A stretch of DNA of 5,629 nucleotides from Desulfobacterales bacterium (GTDB taxonomy: Bacteria; Desulfobacterota; Desulfobacteria; Desulfobacterales; UBA11574): assembly GCA_030601485.1 (NCBI GenBank), contig JAUVTO010000141.1, positions 1 to 5,629 on the forward strand. The letters run 5' to 3'. This document shows positions 1 through 5,503 of this stretch, piece by piece. The notes beneath the pieces were generated by a model. That model was not told the DNA's origin. It was given only the letters and a program-made list of their open reading frames with translations, and ran no database searches. The translations under genes and the position numbers were made by a program. Each line of letters begins with the position of its first letter. Position 1 is the first letter of the stretch.

Positions 1-2
1 AT

Positions 3-710
3 TCAGGAATTTAACTGGGTTAAAAGTTCCTTTTTTTCTTTTTCCGTCAAATTGCGCCAGGCTCCTTCGGCCAGCCTTCCCAGTTTAATTTTTGAAACCC
101 TTATCCGCCTTAACCGTGTCACATGGTTCCCAACTTTTCTGACCATGCGTCGTATCTGCCTGTTCCTGCCCTCTTTAAGTATGATACGAAAACGTCTGGT
201 AGAAATTCTCCGGATCTTTGCGGGTCTGGTTTTGGTCCCCATCATCGGCAACCCTGCGGCAATGTTCCGGAGAGAACCATCGGTTATGGGCCTTGAGACG
301 GTAACATCATATTCTTTTTCATGATCAAAGGAAGGGTGTGAAAGTCTGTGATGCAGACTGCCGTCATTGGTCAAAATCAAAAGCCCGGTTGAGTCCTTGT
401 CAAGCCTCCCTATGGGATAGACACGTTGGGGAATATCTATAAGGTCCAGCACGATCTTTTCACCCGGATGACTGCAGCTTGTAACATATCCTTTTGGTTT
501 GTTGATCGCTATATATATGGGCTCACTTTTTAGCGCTACACCCTTTCCATCAAATTCTACCCTGTCTTTCCCAGGATCTACCTTTGTGCCGAGCTCGACA
601 ACAATCCTGCCGTTGACCCTGACACGCCCTTTTTTGATATATTCTTCTCCTTTTCTTCTGGAACAGATGCCGGCTTCGGAAAGAAATTTTTGCAAACGAA
701 TCATCGTCAT
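3..710 (-). CDS. rRNA pseudouridine synthase, RsuA/RluB/RluF family
   Basis: The 235-residue product should convert a uridine of ribosomal RNA, most likely 23S, to pseudouridine. An N-terminal S4 RNA-binding domain (about residues 4-62, starting RLQKFLSEAGICSRRK) is followed by the catalytic domain. That domain has NKPKGYVTS (70-78), the signature GRLDKDSTGLLILTNDG (101-117) with catalytic Asp104, and EGRNRQIRRM (180-189). The GRLDKDS form, HEKEYDVTV and the following PIT resemble RluF (U2604 type) at least as much as RluB, so I assign no symbol. It lacks the long basic tail of E. coli RluF. The first ATG is chosen because a weak AAGG lies 8 nt upstream; a second ATG two codons later is a poorer fit. 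The stop codon falls at bases 3-5, so the gene is complete. It lies 129 bp downstream of argJ on the same strand and may be co-transcribed. Family certain; target base uncertain. Confidence 0.93.
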   Translation of the reverse strand: MTMIRLQKFLSEAGICSRRKGEEYIKKGRVRVNGRIVVELGTKVDPGKDRVEFDGKGVALKSEPIYIAINKPKGYVTSCSHPGEKIVLDLIDIPQRVYPIGRLDKDSTGLLILTNDGSLHHRLSHPSFDHEKEYDVTVSRPITDGSLRNIAAGLPMMGTKTRPAKIRRISTRRFRIILKEGRNRQIRRMVRKVGNHVTRLRRIRVSKIKLGRLAEGAWRNLTEKEKKELLTQLNS

Positions 711-770
711 ATTCTATACCTTGAACGGTCACAATTTGCGCTTTTAGATCCTTAAATTTAGACGCAATAA

Positions 771-820
771 TCAGGTGTCAGAAGCATAGGTTCTGAACAC
801 TGACACCTGAAACCTGAAAC
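771..820. repeat. Heptamer array with inverted copy in the argJ-synthase gap
   Basis: Four contiguous 7-bp units lie at 793-799, 800-806, 807-813 and 814-820: CTGAACA, CTGACAC, CTGAAAC, CTGAAAC. On the other side of a short centre, the opposite orientation occurs as GTGTCAG (775-781) preceded by TCAG (771-774). This makes an 11-bp perfect inverted repeat (771-781 with 800-810). A competing inner 6-bp stem pairs TCAGAA (778-783) with TTCTGA (791-796). Neither hairpin is followed by a T run in the direction of argJ transcription, so it is not a standard terminator. Short-unit slippage or a small dispersed repeat are both possible. Confidence 0.8.
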
Positions 821-839
821 TTGGGGTATGGATGGAAAC

Positions 840-2024
840 TTAAGATCTGTAATCTGCGTTGATTTTTACATAGTCCACGGAAAAATCGCAGGTATACATC
901 AAATCAGAGCCCCGGCCCATGTTTAAATCAATGGTTACGACAAATTCCGGTTTACAAAGAACCTTTGTGGCCTCAGCCTCAGCGGCTTTTCCGCAACCCA
1001 TGCCGGCTTTCACCATTTGAACATCATCAAAATAAACATCTATCTTATCCGGGTCTATTTTAGCATCCGCCCTGCCCACAGCGCCCACAATACGCCCCCA
1101 GTTGGCATCCTCTCCGAAAAATGAAGTCTTTACCAGAGGAGAATGGGCAACAGTATCTGCAACGTTACGGGCATCAGAGTCCGACACCGCCCCCCGAACC
1201 ATAATTTCAACCAGCTTTGTCACCCCTTCCCCGTCTCTTACCAGTTGTTTGGCCAGGTCCAGAAAGATTTCATTCAAAACCTTTTGAAAAATATTTTTAT
1301 GGGCTACGCTTCGAATAACAGCCCCGGACAGCCCGTTTGCCATGACCATGACCGTATCGTTGGTGCTGGTATCCCCGTCAATGGTTATCCGGTTAAAAGA
1401 ACGGTCTGCAGCCTTAACCAACATCTCTTTTAAAATGTCCGGTGATGCTCCGACATCGGTACACACAAAGCAGAGCATTGTGGCCATATCCGGACGGATC
1501 ATTCCTGCGCCTTTGGCAACACCGGTAACGGTAAAAGTTTTCCCTTCCACAACTCCCTGTGCAGAGGCTGTTTTAGGAACCGTGTCTGTTGTCATTATCG
1601 ACCGGGCCAGGTCAGGAAGTCCTTCAGGATGAAGTGACCCGACAAGGTCGGGAACCGCTGTTTTAACCTTTTCAATGGGCAGGGGGGCACCGATAACACC
1701 CGTTGAAGCCACAAACACCAGATCGTTTGAAATTCCGAGTTCAGATGCTGCAAGACTTGTCATGGTTCTGGCATCACGCATCCCCTGTTCGCCGGTACAG
1801 CAATTGGCATTGCCGCTGTTGACAACAACCGCCTGGCAAACACCCGATTTTATCAACTCCATGTCAAGAAGAACCGGCGCCGCCTTAACCCGGTTCTTAG
1901 TAAACAGACCGGCAACAGTTGCCGGCACCTGTGAATAGATAAGCCCGAGATCCTTTTGACCATTTTTTTTAAGACCCGATGAAACCCCGGCGGCCTTAAA
2001 GCCGGGACACATTATAACGCTCAT
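840..2024 (-). CDS. argJ: Glutamate N-acetyltransferase / amino-acid acetyltransferase ArgJ
   Basis: ArgJ moves the acetyl group from N2-acetylornithine to glutamate, giving ornithine and N-acetylglutamate in the cyclic arginine pathway. Many members also make N-acetylglutamate from acetyl-CoA. The 394-residue product has normal family length. The self-cleavage site is at Ala181-Thr182 inside KGAGMIRPDMATML (171-184); Thr182 becomes the nucleophile and N-terminus of the beta chain. STGVIG (107-112) carries the Thr-Gly pair expected for the oxyanion hole. DGDTSTNDT (216-224) and FGEDANWGRIVGAVGR (303-318) are further family blocks, and the protein ends in the typical YVKINADYRS. The start has AAGGA 5 nt upstream, and a sigma-70-like promoter is centred about 50 bp upstream. 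Whether it is mono- or bifunctional cannot be read with certainty; no argA-like gene is in the window. Confidence 0.97.
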   Translation of the reverse strand: MSVIMCPGFKAAGVSSGLKKNGQKDLGLIYSQVPATVAGLFTKNRVKAAPVLLDMELIKSGVCQAVVVNSGNANCCTGEQGMRDARTMTSLAASELGISNDLVFVASTGVIGAPLPIEKVKTAVPDLVGSLHPEGLPDLARSIMTTDTVPKTASAQGVVEGKTFTVTGVAKGAGMIRPDMATMLCFVCTDVGASPDILKEMLVKAADRSFNRITIDGDTSTNDTVMVMANGLSGAVIRSVAHKNIFQKVLNEIFLDLAKQLVRDGEGVTKLVEIMVRGAVSDSDARNVADTVAHSPLVKTSFFGEDANWGRIVGAVGRADAKIDPDKIDVYFDDVQMVKAGMGCGKAAEAEATKVLCKPEFVVTIDLNMGRGSDLMYTCDFSVDYVKINADYRS

Positions 2025-2057
2025 ATTTATCCTTTCCGTCTATATTTTTTTAATATT

Positions 2058-2086
2058 ATTATATCGTTCCGTTATCGATTTGTAAC
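2058..2086 (-). promoter_or_regulatory. Probable sigma-70 promoter of argJ
   Basis: Read on the minus strand, GTTACA (2081-2086; 4 of 6 to TTGACA) is separated by 17 bp from a perfect TATAAT (2058-2063). This predicts a start of transcription near 2051 and a leader of about 27 nt that includes the argJ Shine-Dalgarno (AAGGA at 2030-2034). No operator-like palindrome is obvious around it. The surrounding DNA is AT-rich, which raises the chance of a spurious match, but spacing and position are right. Confidence 0.55.
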
Positions 2087-2096
2087 ATCTTAACAA

Positions 2097-2113
2097 TTTA
2101 GTTCACTTCGCTC
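2097..2113. repeat. Solitary remnant of the AAAGTG-type repeat
   Basis: TTTAGTTCACTTC at 2097-2109 is identical to 5606-5618 in the array at the right end of the window. The adjoining CTTCGCTC (2106-2113) also occurs in the centre of that element (5547-5554). Two shared words in neighbouring positions suggest a fragment of the same repeat family, not chance, but only about 17 bp are involved. Confidence 0.4.
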
Positions 2114-2244
2114 ACAATTGGAAGCGTCGTAAACCAGGAGCTAATAATTGATCTTTAATTTCAACCAATTGTAGAACTTATGAGACGTGTTTCATTATGC
2201 TTAACTTTCGAAAAATTCAAGATCACACACATTAATCATCTTTT

Positions 2245-2280
2245 GGAATTGGGGACATCTTGCTCTGTTTTTCCGTTTCC
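2245..2280. mobile_element. Possible end of a REP/Y1-transposase-type element (remnant)
   Basis: GGAATTGGGGACATCT (2245-2260) followed by TGTTTTTCCGTTTCC resembles, from memory, the AATTGGGGACA-type borders often found beside IS200-like (Y1, RAYT) transposase genes in environmental bacteria. No transposase frame, HUH motif or second border is present here, so at most this is a solo end or decayed remnant. The resemblance is recalled, not computed. Confidence 0.25.
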
Positions 2281-2284
2281 CTAT

Positions 2285-2377
2285 AGCACAAATTCAGTAG
2301 AGAATTCAAATAATAGTGTTCCGCATTCTGATTTAATAAAAAATCGATTCTCTTAGAAAGTTGTGCTCCTTGTGCTC
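2285..2377. repeat. Nested inverted repeats with a 9-bp direct repeat
   Basis: An outer pair, AGCACAA (2285-2291) and TTGTGCT (2361-2367), encloses an inner pair, AGAGAAT (2299-2305) and ATTCTCT (2347-2353). The two pairs are separated by exactly 7 nt on both sides, so they stack into one long interrupted hairpin around a 41-nt centre. The right arm is followed by a second TTGTGCTC (2370-2377), giving a 9-bp tandem step with 2361-2368. This is the geometry of a small palindromic element (MITE or REP hairpin). No T run follows, so a terminator is unlikely. Confidence 0.5.
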
Positions 2378-2473
2378 AATTAACCTAAAATCCATGCGTA
2401 CGGTCGAATACCCGGAAGCCGTGTCGGGACCCATAAAAGCGGAATTTTTCATGTGTCAGGAGGCATTGAAATT

Positions 2474-2501
2474 TTGCGGATATTTGCTGTAACCCTATAA
2501 C
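2474..2501 (+). promoter_or_regulatory. Weak candidate promoter for the lyase gene
   Basis: TTGCGG (2474-2479; 3 of 6 to consensus) and TATAAC (2496-2501; 5 of 6) are 16 bp apart on the plus strand, about 140 bp before the start codon. It is the best-spaced pair I found in the spacer, but the DNA is AT-rich and nothing independent supports it. Confidence 0.22.
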
Positions 2502-2624
2502 TTTTTTAAAGATAATTGGATTTTGTTGTATTGAAGGAAAAATTGGTGTATTAAGGGGTTTCTGATCTGAAGCATATGTCGGCGATGAAATCCCTTTCAT
2601 CAAAAATTGGGTAAACAGACATCA

Positions 2625-2633
2625 AGAAGGAGG
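2625..2633 (+). promoter_or_regulatory. Strong ribosome binding site fixing a TTG start
   Basis: AGAAGGAGGT (2624-2633) contains the full AGGAGGT anti-16S complement, 8 nt before the TTG at 2642-2644. There is no ATG or GTG at a suitable distance, so this site decides the start of the lyase gene. Confidence 0.85.
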
Positions 2634-2641
2634 TTTAACCA

Positions 2642-3526
2642 TTGACCGGACAATCAACCGAAGCGGCCAGACTTAGGCAATTATTGGAAGCTCCCGAATT
2701 TATAATCATGCCGTGCTGTTTTGACGGCATCAGCGCAAAGCTCATTCAGCAGTGCGGTTATTCTCTGACCTTTATGAGCGGTTTTGCGGTCTCAGCCGCA
2801 CGCCTGGGATTACCGGATACAGGGCTTATCTCTTACGCTGAGATGTTGGATCAAGGTCGTAATATTTGCTCGGCGGTTGATATCCCGGTGATCGGAGACG
2901 GGGACACAGGATACGGCAATACGGTAAATGTCAAGCGTACCGTTCACGGGTATATCCAGGCCGGATTTGCCGGCATTATGATTGAGGACCAGCGAAGCCC
3001 AAAGCGCTGTGGTCACACCATAGGCAAAGAAGTGGTTGATCGAGAAGAAGCTCTCCTGCGACTGCGTGCTGTGATCGAAGCGCGGGATGAAGCCCGTGAT
3101 CGAGGAGAAGATGTTGTGATTGTCGCACGCACTGATGCACGGGATACGCACGGACTTTCCGAAGCCATTGAAAGAGCAAAACTCTTTGTGGATATAGGAG
3201 CTGATATTATCTTTATTGAGTCCCCTGTTTCAGAACAAGAAATGCATAGGATTTGCGTTGAGGTTGGAGGCTGCCAGATGGCGAACATCGTTGAATATGG
3301 AAAAACGCCTGTATTACCGCCTGAGTCACTTAAGGAGATTGGGTACAAAATTGCTGCGTATCCGTTAACACTATTGTCTTCAGCGGTTTATGCCATGCGT
3401 GACGCCTTACATTGCATACGCGAAGGTAAAATGCCCGGCCGGATACTTGATTTTACCGAGTTGCAGGCTGTGGTTGGGTTTCCTGAATATGATGAAACCT
3501 TGAGACGCCTTGAAGGTAAGGAATAG
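2642..3526 (+). CDS. Isocitrate lyase/PEP mutase superfamily lyase, PrpB-like
   Basis: This 294-residue protein matches the usual length of methylisocitrate lyase and its relatives, Mg-dependent TIM-barrel enzymes that cleave or form C-C bonds next to a carboxylate. Catalytic residues are in place: SGF (46-48), Asp59, GDGDTGYGN (85-93) with Asp86 and Asp88 for metal, the active loop KRCGH (121-125) with Cys123 as general acid, Arg163, Glu193 and Asn215. The Cys loop argues for C-C lyase activity and against PEP mutase or phosphonatase activity. The substrate is open: 2-methylisocitrate, 2,3-dimethylmalate and oxaloacetate enzymes share this layout. The ANIVEYGKTPVLPP region (214-227) looks closer to the dimethylmalate/oxaloacetate-type branch than to classic PrpB. 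No prpC, prpD or other propionate gene is adjacent, so context does not decide. The TTG start is set by the strong AGGAGGT site. It seems to be a single-gene transcript facing the lipoprotein gene. Confidence 0.92.
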   Translation: MTGQSTEAARLRQLLEAPEFIIMPCCFDGISAKLIQQCGYSLTFMSGFAVSAARLGLPDTGLISYAEMLDQGRNICSAVDIPVIGDGDTGYGNTVNVKRTVHGYIQAGFAGIMIEDQRSPKRCGHTIGKEVVDREEALLRLRAVIEARDEARDRGEDVVIVARTDARDTHGLSEAIERAKLFVDIGADIIFIESPVSEQEMHRICVEVGGCQMANIVEYGKTPVLPPESLKEIGYKIAAYPLTLLSSAVYAMRDALHCIREGKMPGRILDFTELQAVVGFPEYDETLRRLEGKE

Positions 3527-3822
3527 GAGGGGGGTACTGTTCCTCTCTGCTAAAGGATACCTTTTTCTCTCAGAAAATCATCTGTCACCTCAGATATGCT
3601 TCGTTTTTTCCCATCCACTTCAAAATTCAGGCGCTGCATAGCAGCATTATCAATATTAGGACCACCGGTATCTGTAGTTGGATCAATCATGGTTAACTGC
3701 TCCCTGTCCGCGCCTCGGTCGGAGAGCCTCTTTGGTAAGTCTTGGTTCCGAGTTGCAAGTGCACGGTAAGAGAAGGACTAAAAGTTCTTTTTTAGACCTT
3801 GTTAGGTCTGTAAAGTATGTGT
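3527..3822. other. Spacer between the converging lyase and lipoprotein genes
   Basis: The spacer holds the orphan transporter tail (3550-3690) and a short run of 7-bp-spaced words on the minus strand: ACTTGCA 3754-3760, ACTCGGA 3747-3753, ACCAAGA 3740-3746. It also has a perfect 6-bp hairpin with a 4-nt loop, AGACCT (3794-3799) / AGGTCT (3804-3809), 14 bp beyond the lipoprotein stop. In the direction of lipoprotein transcription that hairpin is followed by A residues, not T, so it may stabilise the 3' end but is not a classic terminator. No good terminator for the lyase gene is visible. Confidence 0.6.
3550..3690 (-). pseudogene. C-terminal remnant of an osmoprotectant ABC-transporter binding protein
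   Basis: A 46-codon frame (ATG at 3688-3690, TAG at 3550-3552) encodes a sequence whose last ~35 residues run MQRLNFEVDGKKR, then SISEVTDDFLREKGIL. This is the pattern that closes OpuAC/OpuBC-type glycine betaine/choline binding proteins: a Met-x-x-Leu-Asn-x-x-Val-Asp stretch, then a helix ending in FL-x-x-KG-L. Residues before about position 9 (MIDPTTDTG) do not look like that family. Reading further upstream in frame reaches a TAG at 3778-3780 without any family match. I infer that a full-length gene was lost by deletion or rearrangement, leaving the 3' end. A GGGAG sits 9 nt before the ATG, so translation as a small protein is not excluded. Assignment is by recalled pattern only. Confidence 0.5.
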
Positions 3823-5313
3823 CTACGTTGCCGGCTTTACCGTGGGCATAATAATCACATCGATACGGCGGTTGATGGCCCGTCCTTGGGATGTCTCATT
3901 GGATGCCAGAGGCCTTACCGATCCGTATCCAACAGCCATAATTTTGTCAGACGGCAGGGTCTTATTGGCAATCAAGTATTCCATAACTGCCTCGGCCCGT
4001 TGTTGGGACAAGTGCTCATTAACTTCATCCGAACCCGTACTGTCCGTATGTCCTTCAACCACCACCTGAGGTTCACCGAAGATTCTGATGGCCCGTTGCA
4101 CTTTACTCAGCAGAGTATAAGTACCCGGCATAAGGATGCTCTGTCCCACCGGGAACTTGATGGCCTTTAAACGGATGACCAACTGATTTTCCTGTTTGTA
4201 GACTTCGGCCTCGTCACTGTCAAAAAATATCTGGACCTCATTGTATCGTTGATTGAACTGTTTTTCGGCTGCCAGACGCTCTTTTTCGGCCTGGCCTCTA
4301 CGAGTCTGTTTATCGAGCAGACCGATACGCTGATTCAGAACTTCCATTTGTTGCTGCTGGGAATTTACCTTGTTGATCATGAAATCATGATCAGACTGCA
4401 GCGTCTCTATGGTGCCAAGAATATTCTCCACCTGAACCTCAAAGTTCTGATCCCGCATATCCGGAGCCGACAGTTTACGGGTCGTTTTGTGCAGGCTTTC
4501 TTCCATCCATAAAGCAATCTGTTCGGGATCCATGGATTTGATCTTTCGGCTCTGATCCATTAAGGGATGAAGCCGCTTGGCCATAAACAGAGCCTCATCG
4601 GCTTTCTTCTTCATCGTATCTTTATCGTAAGGATTTTCAGTGATGAACTCATCGGCTTCCTTCAATTTTTCTTGGGCCAGGGCAAATGACCTGGGGGTTA
4701 TTTTCTTAGCACCTTCTTTTTCAGCCTTGTCGATGAGTGTGTGGACCTCACCGATGGTTTTTTCCTTAATTGCCCGGATTTCCAGATGGCGGAACACGTC
4801 AACAAGCTTTTTCTGATTGTTTTGAGCATAGCGCAAATCATTATTCTCTATGGCTTGGGTGAGGCCGAGAAATCTCTTCTCCGCCGCCATATAATCTTTG
4901 CCCAAATCCGTAGCGCCGGCAACTCGAGCCTTGCTCCTTGCTTTAATCAACTCGTCCAAAGTGCTTTTAGATACCTTAGCCATTTCTTGCGCTTTTTGGA
5001 GTTGCGTTTCTGCAGTATTGATGTATTTCCGGACGTTCGAAAGCTCTTTGCCTTTTTCAAGATCATTTTTAGCTTTTAGATAGGAACTCTCAGCCTTAGC
5101 GTACCAGGTCGGTGAAAGCACATTCAGCTGATTTTTTCGAGCATCGGCGATGTGCCCACCCAACTGGTTGACCATTTCCACCGGATTTTCGGCATTTACC
5201 ATGCTGGGTACTGCTTCCGGATTGCTCGGGGTGACGGCACAACCAGTGATCAGAAAAAGGCCTATGATAATAACAATTGGGTAAAATACACCTGATGTTT
5301 TGTTTTTGTTCAT
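3823..5313 (-). CDS. OmpA-family outer-membrane lipoprotein with DUF4398-like repeats
   Basis: The 496-residue product probably anchors the outer membrane to peptidoglycan. It opens with a basic stretch, a hydrophobic segment (about 9-22) and a lipobox LITGC, giving lipidated Cys25. The following residue is Ala, not Asp, which favours outer-membrane sorting. Residues 43-250 are charged, Ala-rich helices that fall into about three repeats (55-112, 122-181, 192-250), each with AE...L..A-type spacing as in DUF4398. Residues 285-360 are predicted coiled coil with QQQQ (319-322). The C-terminal OmpA domain (about 365-490) has GHTDSTG (421-427), NEHLSQQRAEAVMEYL (432-447), and GRAINRRIDV (477-486) for peptidoglycan binding. 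I start at the ATG at 5313 because AAGAAGG lies 7 nt upstream. An in-frame ATG at 5346 would add 11 residues but has no ribosome binding site. The gene appears to stand alone. Exact role unknown. Confidence 0.9.
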   Translation of the reverse strand: MNKNKTSGVFYPIVIIIGLFLITGCAVTPSNPEAVPSMVNAENPVEMVNQLGGHIADARKNQLNVLSPTWYAKAESSYLKAKNDLEKGKELSNVRKYINTAETQLQKAQEMAKVSKSTLDELIKARSKARVAGATDLGKDYMAAEKRFLGLTQAIENNDLRYAQNNQKKLVDVFRHLEIRAIKEKTIGEVHTLIDKAEKEGAKKITPRSFALAQEKLKEADEFITENPYDKDTMKKKADEALFMAKRLHPLMDQSRKIKSMDPEQIALWMEESLHKTTRKLSAPDMRDQNFEVQVENILGTIETLQSDHDFMINKVNSQQQQMEVLNQRIGLLDKQTRRGQAEKERLAAEKQFNQRYNEVQIFFDSDEAEVYKQENQLVIRLKAIKFPVGQSILMPGTYTLLSKVQRAIRIFGEPQVVVEGHTDSTGSDEVNEHLSQQRAEAVMEYLIANKTLPSDKIMAVGYGSVRPLASNETSQGRAINRRIDVIIMPTVKPAT

Positions 5314-5320
5314 CTTTTTA

Positions 5321-5327
5321 CCTTCTT
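5321..5327 (-). promoter_or_regulatory. Ribosome binding site deciding the lipoprotein start
   Basis: AAGAAGG on the minus strand ends 7 nt before the ATG at 5311-5313. Choosing this ATG puts the basic MNKNK stretch directly before the hydrophobic signal segment, as expected for a lipoprotein signal peptide. Confidence 0.75.
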
Positions 5328-5412
5328 TCTTTTTTAAAATTATCATTTGGTCAAGATTATTAATGTGTTATTCGGATTTATAGTAACTTCTCAGTAAAGA
5401 ATCCTGACCCAG

Positions 5413-5443
5413 CCTCCGGCCCATAGGGCCTACGGCCCGGAGG
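5413..5443. repeat. GC-rich hairpin with competing stems
   Basis: CCTCCGG (5413-5419) and CCGGAGG (5437-5443) form a perfect 7-bp stem, extendable by two G-C pairs past a one-base bulge. Inside it, GGCCC-ATA-GGGCC (5418-5430) and GGGCC-TAC-GGCCC (5426-5438) are two further perfect 5-bp stems with 3-nt loops, which exclude each other and the outer stem. No T run follows on either strand. It could be part of the lipoprotein mRNA leader or an inserted palindromic element. Confidence 0.6.
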
Positions 5444-5503
5444 GAGGACCAGACTTTGGTTTGCCCCTGAAAGGGACTGCTCTCCTATAAGCCGGACAAG
5501 TTA

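Larger units (their letters stand above)
2087..2641. other. Long AT-rich spacer between argJ and the lyase gene
   Basis: No convincing gene is seen on either strand. The longest frame, minus strand 2385-2603 (72 codons, TTG or ATG start), has no ribosome binding site and no recognisable motif, and I treat it as chance. The spacer contains a 13-bp match to the repeat array at the window's right end (2097-2109) and an 8-bp inverted repeat ACAATTGG (2114-2121) / CCAATTGT (2165-2172). It also contains an AATTGGGGACAT motif (2247-2258), nested inverted repeats (2285-2367), and a small GC-rich patch (2396-2431) that can form only weak stems. Together these suggest layered, decayed insertions and a promoter region for the gene to the right. 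Confidence 0.6.

Noticed and set aside
771..810. 11-bp inverted repeat as terminator of argJ
   Set aside because: The loop is about 18 nt and no T tract follows on the minus strand; the heptamer-array explanation fits better.
2396..2431. GC-rich patch with GTACGG/CCGTGT and CCCG/CGGG stems, considered as a riboswitch or group II intron domain
   Set aside because: The stems are short, partly wobble and overlapping. No domain V-like motif, reverse transcriptase or known riboswitch core could be recognised.
2462..2477. GG...GC spacing considered as a sigma-54 promoter for the lyase gene
   Set aside because: The GG-to-GC distance is 12 nt, not 10, and the flanking bases do not match TGGCAC/TTGCA.
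2385..2603. 72-codon minus-strand open frame in the argJ-lyase spacer
   Set aside because: No ribosome binding site, no domain-like pattern, start only a TTG or ATG in AT-rich DNA, and it overlaps the lyase promoter region. Best explained as chance.
3552..3567. AAAGG-ATA-CCTTT hairpin followed by TTC, as terminator of the lyase gene
   Set aside because: Only two G-C pairs and a broken T run. It overlaps the end of the transporter-tail frame. Too weak to call.
3794..3809. AGACCT/AGGTCT hairpin as rho-independent terminator of the lipoprotein gene
   Set aside because: The stem is perfect but short, and in the direction of transcription it is followed by an A run, not a T run.
5314..5346. Upstream in-frame ATG adding 11 residues (MIILKKKEGKK) to the lipoprotein
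   Set aside because: No ribosome binding site precedes it, while the internal ATG has AAGAAGG at ideal spacing and gives a normal lipoprotein signal peptide.
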